Assembly (NCBI GenBank): GCA_047618505.1
Contig: JBLHLB010000006.1
Span: 1-41,920 of the forward strand
Direction of reading: 5' to 3'
Length of the DNA stretch: 41,920 nucleotides
DNA from: JBLHLB01 sp047618505
Lineage (GTDB): Bacteria > Planctomycetota > UBA1135 > GCA-002686595
Shown: one piece after another, positions 35,553 to 41,920 of the stretch
Layout of the letters: each line of letters starts with the position of its first letter
Numbering within the stretch: the stretch's first letter is position 1
Translations under genes and position numbers: made by a program
Notes under the pieces: model-generated
What the model was told of the DNA's origin: nothing
Databases searched by the model: none
The model's input: the letters and a program-made list of their open reading frames with translations, nothing else

Positions 35553-36989
35553 TTAGCGCGGCCCCAGAGTTTCCGGCATGTCGGCTAGGACGTAGCCCAT
35601 CACGGCCAAGAGGGCGATCGACTTGCGGAAGTCCTGTAGATCAACTTTCTCGAGGGTGTCTGCGTTCGTGTGATGCCAGTCAAAGTAGTGCTCACGGACT
35701 GTCTCGAGAGCCAAGCCTGGCACACCCTCCGCCATGAGCGGAGAGATGTCCGCTCCGTGCCCGCCAGGGCGAATCATGTCCCCGTCAATGGCCTTGAGAA
35801 GAGCGCCTATCTCTCCGAGAAGCTGCATGCCCCGTTTGGTGGCTTCGTCTTCCCCTTCCTTCGGTGCGCCAGGGAGCGTAAACCCGAACCCGACGGGACG
35901 CTCGCATCCACCGTCCATCTCGATTGCCGCGACGTGCTTCGTGACGCTGTCACCTACTCCCTCTCGATAGGCGCGACCACCCGCTCCGCCATTCTCTTCG
36001 TTCGTCCATAAGACGACACGCAGGGTGCGACGGGGCTTGAGGCCCAGCTTGTGAATAATGGTAAGTGCCTGCCACGCTGCCATGCAGGCCGCACCGTCAT
36101 CGTGCGCCCCTTGGCCAACATCCCAGGAATCATAGTGCCCCCCCATCACCACGACTTCGCCGGGCAATTCACTGCCGCGGATCTCTGCGATAACATTCGC
36201 TGAGGGTGCGTCGGGGAGAGTACGAGCCTCCATCTTCAACTGCACTGACATCGATCCGCCAGCCTCCTTGTAGCGCAGCATCCACATCGCGTCCTCGACT
36301 GTGATGGCGGCGGCGGGGATCTTGTGAGTGTCAGCACTGTAGCGCAGGGCACCGGTGTGGGGCGTGTAGAGGCTGCTGCCGGTGGCGGAACGTACTAGGG
36401 CGCCAACAGCACCGAACTCGGCCGCCCGGGATGCACCGCTTGATCGATAGCGCACCGTGTTCCCGTAGCCCTCCCACTGAACCGCGTAGACAACAATCTT
36501 GCCCTCAATGCCGGGACGCCCGAGAGCGGTGAGTTCCTCGAAGTTCTGCACCACAACGACCTCAGCCGTTACGCCCTCCGGGCCAGTACCAACACTGCCG
36601 CCGAGACCCAGCATGGCCAGGGGGCGGCGGTCCGGAACCATCAGTTCAAGAGACTCTTTTCCACGCACCCAATGGGGCACCATGACTAGCTCGAGTCGAG
36701 CGCTGAGCCCCTCTTCCTTCATGAGGCTGTGACTCCACGCAATGGCACGCTCCAGTCCTTCGGAACCACTGAGGCGGTGACCGATGACCGTTGTGAGATG
36801 CGAGAGCTTGTCCCAACCTTCCGTATCCACCAGAGCAGCGCCGAGCAGTTGGCCGGCCTCTCCTTGATAGCGGACCGTCAGGGACTCCTGCGGCTGGGCG
36901 CTGACCGTTGCCACCCCGGGGGCAAGGGTTGACAAAAGAACCAGCAAGGGCGTGGTAATCCAGAACCGCAGACCATATTTGCTACTCAT
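35553..36989 (-). CDS. Exported M28 family zinc peptidase
   Basis: The ATG at 36989 gives 478 residues with Sec signal MSSKYGLRFWITTPLLVLLS; a GTG 18 bases upstream is also in frame. Residues about 130-245 form a PA-like inserted domain. The co-catalytic dizinc site of family M28 is complete: GGHYDSWDVGQGAHDDGA (His285, Asp297), TNEENG (Glu331 as base, Glu332 as ligand), EMDGG (Asp359) and HHTNADT near the C-terminus. It should remove N-terminal residues from peptides, like carboxypeptidase Q/aminopeptidases, in the periplasm or outside. Only 79 bases separate it from a divergent lipoprotein gene. Substrate preference is not predictable. Confidence 0.92.
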   Translation of the reverse strand: MSSKYGLRFWITTPLLVLLSTLAPGVATVSAQPQESLTVRYQGEAGQLLGAALVDTEGWDKLSHLTTVIGHRLSGSEGLERAIAWSHSLMKEEGLSARLELVMVPHWVRGKESLELMVPDRRPLAMLGLGGSVGTGPEGVTAEVVVVQNFEELTALGRPGIEGKIVVYAVQWEGYGNTVRYRSSGASRAAEFGAVGALVRSATGSSLYTPHTGALRYSADTHKIPAAAITVEDAMWMLRYKEAGGSMSVQLKMEARTLPDAPSANVIAEIRGSELPGEVVVMGGHYDSWDVGQGAHDDGAACMAAWQALTIIHKLGLKPRRTLRVVLWTNEENGGAGGRAYREGVGDSVTKHVAAIEMDGGCERPVGFGFTLPGAPKEGEDEATKRGMQLLGEIGALLKAIDGDMIRPGGHGADISPLMAEGVPGLALETVREHYFDWHHTNADTLEKVDLQDFRKSIALLAVMGYVLADMPETLGPR

Positions 36990-37068
36990 GGGGGAATTGT
37001 ATTCCACTAGATTCGTCCGAGCCCAACATCAAACTCGACCCGCTATGCCTTCGTTTACAATCCTTGCT
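36990..37068. promoter_or_regulatory. Divergent promoter region, M28 peptidase and secretin-like lipoprotein
   Basis: The 79 bases between the two outward-facing starts must contain at least one promoter. No operator or box could be assigned. Confidence 0.35.
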
Positions 37069-37872
37069 ATGCGCACAAAGACTCCCGCCCTTGGGCTGCT
37101 ACTCCTCCTTACCAGCTCCTGCGTTGTCGCCCCCGGGCGCTTCGATTCAACAGAACCTCACAGCGGTGGGCAATCAGAGTGTCCGGAGTGCCTGCTGAAT
37201 GACACGGCGTCGCCTCCCCCCATCACGGCCGAGGCTCAAGTGCCCACCGTTGCCGACCCTGAGTGGATGAACGCCCTAGATATGGCGGATGCCTTGCAAC
37301 CCTTGCCCCAGGCAAGCCAAGACCTCCGGCTGCCGGACGATGCCGACTTAAACTTGAGCCAGTTGCTGCAACTGTGGTCCGAGGCAACAGGCATCGCCTA
37401 CGTCCATGACAACCAGGTCCACATGACGCTCAAGGGGATGAAGTCAATTCCCTCAGCGACCACAATCAAGGCGGAGGATGTCCAGACCTTCGTGCAACTG
37501 CAGCTCAAGCGATCGGGGTTCTTTCTCCTGCGCATTGGGTCTAGCGAATCGGGGGTTGTGATGGTGGTCGAAGCAAATAGCGGAAGAGCCGCCGCTGGGC
37601 TGAGATCTTTTGCCCGCTTTGTCCACCCCGAAGAGATATCGGCCTTTGCCGGTCAACACGCCCTCCTGGCGCAAACCGTGCTTGAACTCCCCGGCGTCGA
37701 TGTACGCCAGCTTTCGACATCTCTCCGATCCCTTTTGACAGACACCAATACCCAGAACCTCATCTCCGCGGGCACTCATTCCGTTCTTGTGCAGGGCACG
37801 GGTGACATGATCTTTCAACTCGCGATCGCCCTGAAAGAGATCTCACGACAAGTCCATGCAACCCAGCAATAG
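37069..37872 (+). CDS. Lipoprotein with secretin N0/N1-like domains
   Basis: The ATG at 37069 opens with MRTKTPALGLLLLLTSSC, a textbook lipoprotein signal with Cys18; upstream in-frame starts would lie in the divergent promoter. The 267-residue protein has a Cys/Pro-rich linker, then a segment (about 92-160) like the N0/STN domain of secretins (LNLSQLLQLWSEATGIAYVH), and a segment (about 205-262) like the secretin N1 fold, with STSLRSLLTDT and SVLVQGTGDMIFQLAIAL. There is no secretin pore domain. It could be a pilotin-like or periplasmic partner of a type II/IV machine; no other secretion genes are nearby. Domain matches are by pattern only. Confidence 0.72.
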   Translation: MRTKTPALGLLLLLTSSCVVAPGRFDSTEPHSGGQSECPECLLNDTASPPPITAEAQVPTVADPEWMNALDMADALQPLPQASQDLRLPDDADLNLSQLLQLWSEATGIAYVHDNQVHMTLKGMKSIPSATTIKAEDVQTFVQLQLKRSGFFLLRIGSSESGVVMVVEANSGRAAAGLRSFARFVHPEEISAFAGQHALLAQTVLELPGVDVRQLSTSLRSLLTDTNTQNLISAGTHSVLVQGTGDMIFQLAIALKEISRQVHATQQ

Positions 37873-37933
37873 TGAAGCCACTTCGATCCGCTGGTGGAAG
37901 AGCCTCGCTCCTCCCTGCTCCCACTCGACTTGC

Positions 37934-38587
37934 CTAGAGCGTGTAGCTGAAGGTCAACCCGACCTGGGTGTTATCGATTTCTGGTTCGATTCCGGCAATG
38001 TCAATTGTCCCGCCGCGAACATGCTTGATGTCGATGCCTATGGCTCCGCCAATCTCGTCGATGTCCCACAGGACTCCGAAACGCACATAGGGCGAGATAC
38101 CGTTATCTCGATCATCAAAGAGATTGGTTTCGTTTTGGTCGGTTAGCTTGGCATCCACGAAGAGGACTGCCCCCCCTGCGCTGCCATAGACCCGAATGGG
38201 CGAATCCCAGAGCCGCACCTCCTTGCGCACACCGACGTGTGCCTCCCACGCACGTGCCTTTAAGTTGACCTCCCCGGGCACTGTCAAGACGCGCCGGCTG
38301 TGCGCTTCGCTGTAGCTGATACCGAGATCAAAGCCCAACCAGGTGCTATTCGGATGGGGCATGTAATTCAAGCCGATCAGGAGCAAGTCCTCCACGGGCT
38401 CCCACCTCTCATCTTCAAAAGAGCGTTGGCCGATGACCATGCTGATCTGCTCCACGGTCGTGCTTGAGCGGACCGGTTTGCCCAAGAAAGTTCTGCGCGG
38501 GAGCTCCTGAATCGTTGAGCAGGAGCTGCTGCCAAGAACCAGGGCGCAGATCGCCAGCAACGGAGTACATCGAATTAGATTCTTCAT
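37934..38587 (-). CDS. Probable outer-membrane beta-barrel protein
   Basis: A 217-residue protein with export signal MKNLIRCTPLLAICALVLGS; Cys23 may be a lipobox Cys, though Ser at -3 is unusual. The mature part alternates hydrophobic and polar residues in short strands with Gly and aromatic girdle residues (TWLGFDLGISYSE, ARAWEAHVGVRKEVRLW, SAGGAVLFVDAKL) and ends NTQVGLTFSYTL, typical of small outer-membrane barrels. It follows a BamE-like lipoprotein gene by 3 bases, so the two form an operon and both act in the envelope. Specific function unknown. Confidence 0.75.
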   Translation of the reverse strand: MKNLIRCTPLLAICALVLGSSSCSTIQELPRRTFLGKPVRSSTTVEQISMVIGQRSFEDERWEPVEDLLLIGLNYMPHPNSTWLGFDLGISYSEAHSRRVLTVPGEVNLKARAWEAHVGVRKEVRLWDSPIRVYGSAGGAVLFVDAKLTDQNETNLFDDRDNGISPYVRFGVLWDIDEIGGAIGIDIKHVRGGTIDIAGIEPEIDNTQVGLTFSYTL

Positions 38588-38590
38588 TCT

Positions 38591-38938
38591 CTAGAGCCTC
38601 TGCCCCAAGACGATCGCGTGGTATCCGAAGTCCGCAAGGCGTCCATTCTTGAACTCCAATCGTAGCGCCCTCCCGGGGACGATAACCGCCGGACGTTCCG
38701 GCAGATAAACCCAGGTATTGGTCGACCGGTCTTTCTCGGCAGGAGTGCCTAGTAGCAATATGACCTGGATCTTCGTCAACCCAACTCGAAGGTCGGCGGC
38801 GTTATCCTTTACCTCTGCGAAGGTGAAGCGCTGGTTGCCTCGGGGGTTGACCTCACCTGTCTCCGGATCAACACCAACGCAGGATCCGAGGACCAGCAGG
38901 AGCATGGGGAGCACAGCGGGGAAACGTAGTCGTTGCAT
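38591..38938 (-). CDS. Small BamE/SmpA-like lipoprotein
   Basis: The ATG at 38938 gives 115 residues with a clear lipoprotein signal (MQRLRFPAVLPMLLLVLGSC; Cys20); an upstream in-frame start would add 26 residues in front of the signal and is rejected. The core LRVGLTKIQVILLLGTPAEK, followed by NTWVYLP and LRLEFKNGRLADFGY, has the SmpA/OmlA (BamE) layout: a G-x-T motif, a helix before LGTP, and beta strands around a Trp. BamE assists outer-membrane protein insertion, but other lipoproteins share this fold. Its stop is 3 bases from the barrel protein gene, consistent with an envelope operon. Confidence 0.75.
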   Translation of the reverse strand: MQRLRFPAVLPMLLLVLGSCVGVDPETGEVNPRGNQRFTFAEVKDNAADLRVGLTKIQVILLLGTPAEKDRSTNTWVYLPERPAVIVPGRALRLEFKNGRLADFGYHAIVLGQRL

Positions 38939-39050
38939 GTTGAGTCGTCGGTGTTCAGCAAATCCAGACCCCCAAGGGATGAGCGCAGGGGGAGAATCCG
39001 CTTGGGAGATTAGCACGGGATTCGCCCAGCCACAGATTGCATCTGCTTCT

Positions 39051-39857
39051 CTACTCGGGACCCTTGGGCGTGATCATCAAGAGGCGCTGCTGAGCATGGA
39101 ATCCGGCGCGCTCGATCGCGCGTCGGGCAGCCCCATTTGTCACCTCGGTCGAACAATGGGGAGCCAGCCCTTCGCGGCGACATTGGGCGACAAGACTCGA
39201 AAGCAGACGCGACCCAAGGCCACGCCCTCGCTGGTCAGCATGGACAATCAAGCCAAGGTGGGCGATTCCAGGCTGCTGCTGATCTCGTCGCAATTCCCCG
39301 ACGCACAGGAGCTGCCCAGCTTCCTCCAGAAGCAGCATTTCCTGCCCCCCGATACGAGTACGGACATACACCTCGAGGAATTCCAGGGGTGCTCCTATCT
39401 GCTCGGCTTGGAAGTCAACGACGCGCCTGTGATCCGCGGCCGCGGCGACGCGAAGGCTGTCCAGGCCCGGAACTTCAGGTTCTGCGACATGCCCAAAAAG
39501 TAACGAGTGCACCTCCATGCCCGCCGAATGATCGAGGGCAGCGGACAGGTAATTCGGGTCCAGCGTGCCTACGACCATGCGTTTCACACCAAGCTCGCCA
39601 AGGGCGCAGCGCAAGAGAGCATCGGATCGGCGCAGGAACCTGGGACGCACATGGAAGCGCAGCAGCTGTGCCTCGTCGTCCAGTGCGCAGACACCAGCTA
39701 ATTCACCACCGGACATGAGGGCGTGGGCGGAAGCCATGTCCGCGAAGGCGGTCCACATATCATCTGTGGGCGCAGTAAGTTGAGCCAGGTACTCAGGGCG
39801 CAGGTCGTCGTAGGTGGATCCGGTATCCGGTAGAAGGGAGATGAGGTCTGTATTCAT
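39051..39857 (-). CDS. GNAT family N-acetyltransferase
   Basis: The ATG at 39857 gives 268 residues; an upstream start would add a 68-residue leader without similarity. The C-terminal half is a GNAT acyl-CoA domain with beta strand HLGLIVHAD leading to the pyrophosphate-binding QRGRGLG (motif A) and the ending NGAARRAIERAGF. The N-terminal half (about 20-125) is weaker but looks like a second, degenerate GNAT fold, as in tandem-GNAT proteins. It is cytoplasmic, with no obvious operon partner. The acceptor is unknown. Confidence 0.85.
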   Translation of the reverse strand: MNTDLISLLPDTGSTYDDLRPEYLAQLTAPTDDMWTAFADMASAHALMSGGELAGVCALDDEAQLLRFHVRPRFLRRSDALLRCALGELGVKRMVVGTLDPNYLSAALDHSAGMEVHSLLFGHVAEPEVPGLDSLRVAAAADHRRVVDFQAEQIGAPLEFLEVYVRTRIGGQEMLLLEEAGQLLCVGELRRDQQQPGIAHLGLIVHADQRGRGLGSRLLSSLVAQCRREGLAPHCSTEVTNGAARRAIERAGFHAQQRLLMITPKGPE

Positions 39858-40115
39858 AGCGATGATAACGACAGCGATGAGCCTGGGAATGCCCCAAGCC
39901 CGTGCCTCGAAGAACCAATAGAGGGCTGCGAGCGCCAGAGGTACAGAGGTACAGAGAAGGCGCGACGGACTTGCTGCCGCATGAGTCCCTCTTCGCAATC
40001 CTGAAAGCTTGAACTTGACTCGGAGCAAGGGCGCCGAAAAGGTCACGGGCCGTAACTCCATCTGGAAGGTCTGGAGGGAAGCCTTGGGGGCAAGTCGGAG
40101 GACATTCCGAAAAGG

Positions 40116-40504
40116 TCAGGCACGCACGCTATCGTGAATCCAAAGGAAAACTATGCCAAGAACAATGGGTGCCAGGGCCATGCGCAGCACGCCACCGGAC
40201 CAGTCTTGGCCGAAAGGCTTGAGCATCTAGGCCAGCCCACCTCGGCCCAGGCTGCTCAGGCCGGATGCAGTCGCTGCGACAGCGGGCGTCGCTGCCCCGT
40301 CGACTGTAGTTGATCTGCTAAGTAGCCAATCAAGCCAAGGGGAAATCTGGCGCACCAATGCGAGAACCCAAGTTGCGCTACCTAGGTCCGGCTGCGAACG
40401 CGCCGCACGATCTACGGCGTAGGCCGTGTGCGTAGGCCGTGTGCGTTAGTAAGAGCAAAGAACGGCAGGCTCAAGAGCGCGTCGCAGGCCAGCCAAGTCA
40501 GCAT
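40116..40504 (-). pseudogene. Broken BlaR1-like M56 sensor gene next to blaI
   Basis: An ATG at 40504 lies 4 bases after the blaI stop and reads MLTWLACDALLSLPFFALTN, the usual N-terminal helix of BlaR1/M56 sensors. The frame then hits a 13-base tandem duplication (40418-40443) and a TAG. Skipping both repeat copies rejoins a frame reading AVDRAARSQPDLGSATWVLA, then LVRQISPWLDWLL, typical of the second M56 helix. A further TAG follows, then a 36-residue hydrophobic frame (40116-40226, MLKPFGQDWSGG onward). No HExxH is present. The sensor is therefore a truncated relic, while the repressor gene stays intact. Confidence 0.6.
40418..40443. repeat. 13-bp tandem duplication inside the BlaR1-like relic
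   Basis: Unit CGTAGGCCGTGTG at 40418-40430 and 40431-40443. Zero or three copies would keep the two halves of the sensor in one frame; the two present do not. Confidence 0.95.
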
Positions 40505-40508
40505 CGCA

Positions 40509-40928
40509 TCAATCCTTGGGAAGCTGCCCGCGGTTGGCTTCTGCAGAATCAAGCATGGCCCGGAGGCGCGTGATGTCGCGTTTCGACAGCCGCTTACCAC
40601 TCACAAGGTTCATGACCAGGGGTGGCGTGCCATCGCCACCGACACGCGCTGCCAAATTGCTCACCTGATCCATGAGCAGCTCCTTCCGTGAAACTTCTGG
40701 GCGATAGGTTTGGGTGACGCCATCTTTGCTGCGGGACACGAAGCCCTTTTCGAGCAAACGATGGAGCAGGGTTTGCACCGTGGTGTATGCCCAAACAACG
40801 CCATCAGCCGCGAGCAACGCCCGCAGACCGCTGGGGCCAGCGGGGCCACTGTTCCAGAGTTCCTTTAGAACCAACAACTCGGCATCACTGATGCCCGGCA
40901 TCTCCGACTTCTTCTTACGCTTCGCCAT
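40509..40928 (-). CDS. BlaI/MecI family transcriptional repressor
   Basis: A 139-residue winged-helix protein with the family layout: ISDAELLVLKELWNSGP (residues 14-30), the DNA-recognition segment WAYTTVQTLLHRLLEKGFVS (46-65), a YRPEVSRKEL linker and a C-terminal dimerisation helix. Members bind as dimers to operators of their own operon and are inactivated by cleavage through a BlaR1-type M56 sensor. That sensor gene directly follows but is broken, so the repressor may be constitutive or respond to a sensor elsewhere. A T9G9 run lies 7 bases before the start. Target genes are unknown; no beta-lactamase gene is nearby. Confidence 0.92.
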   Translation of the reverse strand: MAKRKKKSEMPGISDAELLVLKELWNSGPAGPSGLRALLAADGVVWAYTTVQTLLHRLLEKGFVSRSKDGVTQTYRPEVSRKELLMDQVSNLAARVGGDGTPPLVMNLVSGKRLSKRDITRLRAMLDSAEANRGQLPKD

Positions 40929-40935
40929 CTCTATG

Positions 40936-40953
40936 TTTTTTTTTGGGGGGGGG
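40936..40953. repeat. Adjacent homopolymer runs T9 and G9 before blaI
   Basis: Nine T (40936-40944) followed by nine G (40945-40953) on the plus strand; in the blaI message this is C9A9 just upstream of CATAGAG and the ATG. Such runs slip easily and sit in the 5' leader. A further G6-ACT-C6 hairpin lies at 40979-40993. Confidence 0.9.
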
Positions 40954-40998
40954 AGGATCTGATTGGGGGCTCTAGGTCGGGGGGACTCCCCCCTAGCA

Positions 40999-41165
40999 GA
41001 GTAGCAGCTGGGGTGTCCATTGTCGCGGCTGCCTGACTACGAGCTGTAGTTTTCTAGGCTCAAGCCAATGCTTGGGTCGAACCGGCGCACCGCTCAGCAC
41101 CCCAGTCAGTCCAGGGGAAGGTGGCCTGCAAATGGGCACCGATCTCTACTTCCTCAGTCCCCAGT
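40999..41165 (-). other. Possible second M56-like relic
   Basis: The minus-strand text around 41075-41130 (CTTCCCCTGGACTGACTGGG) and AACTACAG further on resemble 40330-40370 of the BlaR1-like relic, which reads ISPWLDW there. No open frame survives. This could be a duplicated fragment; evidence is weak. Confidence 0.25.
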
Positions 41166-41176
41166 AGCAGATTGTC

Positions 41177-41908
41177 CTAGCTTACGTTGCGGAGTCCGTG
41201 ACGGGCAACAGCGACCGGCATCCAATTGACAGCGGTCTGATGGCGTAAGGACAGGAATGCGTAGCGAGTCGCCAAACACAGTCCGACCCCCAAAGAAAGC
41301 TCCGCCCATTCGCCATTGCGAATCACAAAGGCGGGGTCAAATCCCACCGTCCCCAAGCGCGTCAGCCAATAGAGGGGCGTCACAAGGAACGCAGGTAGCA
41401 GCATCCGCAGAACCCATCGCGGGCGAGCCAACGACAAGAGCAGGAAGCCCGTGCTCCCGGCGATCATCAGTCCATTCAGGTAGGGCCTCAAGCCATGCAG
41501 GTTGTGCAGGTTGAGTTCCCCTTGAGCGTTGATACGCGCGAGTTCCGGGGGCGTTGACAAGCCGAAGATTCGCTGTCCCCAGGAGATCTCCTCACAGGCC
41601 AGCAAGATGAATCCGAAGGCGGCAACGGCCGAGAGCACAACAACGGACTTGTTCCAAACTCCAAGCTTACGCCTAGCCCTCTGCCCCAAGGAGATGGCCA
41701 GTCGGGTCGCGTAGAATGCCGTTCCAAGCAGTACAAGAAACTGAACCCACTCCACCAGGCGATCCTCCCCCATCACCAGCTCATAGCCCCGATAAGTTAG
41801 CCATCGACCGTCGGAGCCGAGGCGTGCATAGACCGGGAGCACCACGAGCAATACACACAACCCCAGGGGCAACAACCAAAGAAGCCTACCCCGGGCTCCC
41901 CAATCCAT
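41177..41908 (-). CDS. Polytopic membrane protein of unknown function with EEISWGQR motif
   Basis: A complete 243-residue protein with about six transmembrane helices (near residues 9-29, 52-71, 87-105, 143-161, 166-184 and 204-222). Between the third and fourth lies a conserved-looking polar segment, CEEISWGQRIFGLSTP (105-120), followed by NAQGELNLHNLHGL (127-140). Acidic and His residues within a membrane protein suggest a catalytic or metal-binding site, and similar motifs occur in uncharacterised bacterial membrane proteins, but I can name no function. The minus-strand ATG is at 41908, 12 bases from the window end. Confidence 0.75.
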   Translation of the reverse strand: MDWGARGRLLWLLPLGLCVLLVVLPVYARLGSDGRWLTYRGYELVMGEDRLVEWVQFLVLLGTAFYATRLAISLGQRARRKLGVWNKSVVVLSAVAAFGFILLACEEISWGQRIFGLSTPPELARINAQGELNLHNLHGLRPYLNGLMIAGSTGFLLLSLARPRWVLRMLLPAFLVTPLYWLTRLGTVGFDPAFVIRNGEWAELSLGVGLCLATRYAFLSLRHQTAVNWMPVAVARHGLRNVS

Positions 41909-41920
41909 AACGAGACCTGT

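Noticed and set aside
35353..35556. A 67-codon plus-strand frame after the pseudo-peptidase gene
   Set aside because: TTG start right at the previous stop, low-complexity content, and overlap with the end of the M28 gene.
38718..39503. A 261-codon plus-strand frame across the BamE-like and acetyltransferase genes
   Set aside because: It spans two genes on the other strand that have clear motifs and signals.

Overview
The window looks like a chromosomal piece of a member of the Planctomycetota. This rests on family content: two tandem pairs of planctomycete-type cytochrome proteins (PSCyt1/DUF1549/DUF1553) each followed by a Tat-exported DUF1501 protein, three formylglycine-type sulfatases, a Tat-exported Gfo/Idh/MocA oxidoreductase, a PmoA-like/DUF1080 protein, and an ECF-type sigma factor coupled to a Ser/Thr kinase with WD40 repeats. 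GC content is fairly high, and TTG and GTG starts seem common. The genus cannot be told from the sequence alone. No tRNA, rRNA or CRISPR array was recognised.

Layout. (a) 1-696: the 5' part of a lipoprotein gene that runs off the left edge. (b) 1037-6607: a rightward catabolic-looking run with an Old Yellow Enzyme-type reductase, an Nramp-like transporter without the usual metal motif, a DUF993 TIM-barrel protein and a secreted Gfo/Idh dehydrogenase. The first three genes overlap by 4 bases each. A convergent PmoA-like/DUF1080 fusion (6608-8284) meets it stop to stop, and a sulfatase (8449-9924) diverges from that. (c) 10058-19733: the duplicated cytochrome/DUF1501 modules. (d) 19734-20608: remains of three insertion sequence families. 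(e) 20609-22411: a secreted zinc metalloprotease, then a strong terminator and a perfect 23-bp hairpin. (f) 22917-26632: the sigma factor/kinase pair. (g) 26879-28108: a decayed IS1-type element with recognisable ends. (h) 28187-31373: two lipoprotein sulfatases on the minus strand. (i) 31499-32911: a DbpA-type RNA helicase. (j) 33184-35352: two exported proteins of unknown function, the first with an in-frame stop after its signal peptide and the second resembling a dead metallopeptidase. (k) 35553-38938: an exported M28 peptidase and three small envelope proteins (secretin-N-like, beta-barrel-like, BamE-like). (l) 39051-41908: an acetyltransferase, a BlaI-type repressor with a broken BlaR1-like partner, and a polytopic membrane protein.

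How it may fit together. Sections b, c and h suggest breakdown of sulfated or otherwise complex glycans outside the cytoplasm. Sulfatases would remove sulfate. A Gfo/Idh oxidase and a DUF1080 domain could cleave glycosides through 3-keto intermediates. An ene-reductase and a DUF993 aldolase-like enzyme could process the products in the cytoplasm. This is inference from family membership and gene order. The most unusual points are that gene set with its non-canonical transporter, the broken BlaI/BlaR1 operon with a frame-breaking 13-bp tandem repeat, the 23-bp hairpin, the in-frame TGA at 33268, and the many short tandem duplications across the right half.
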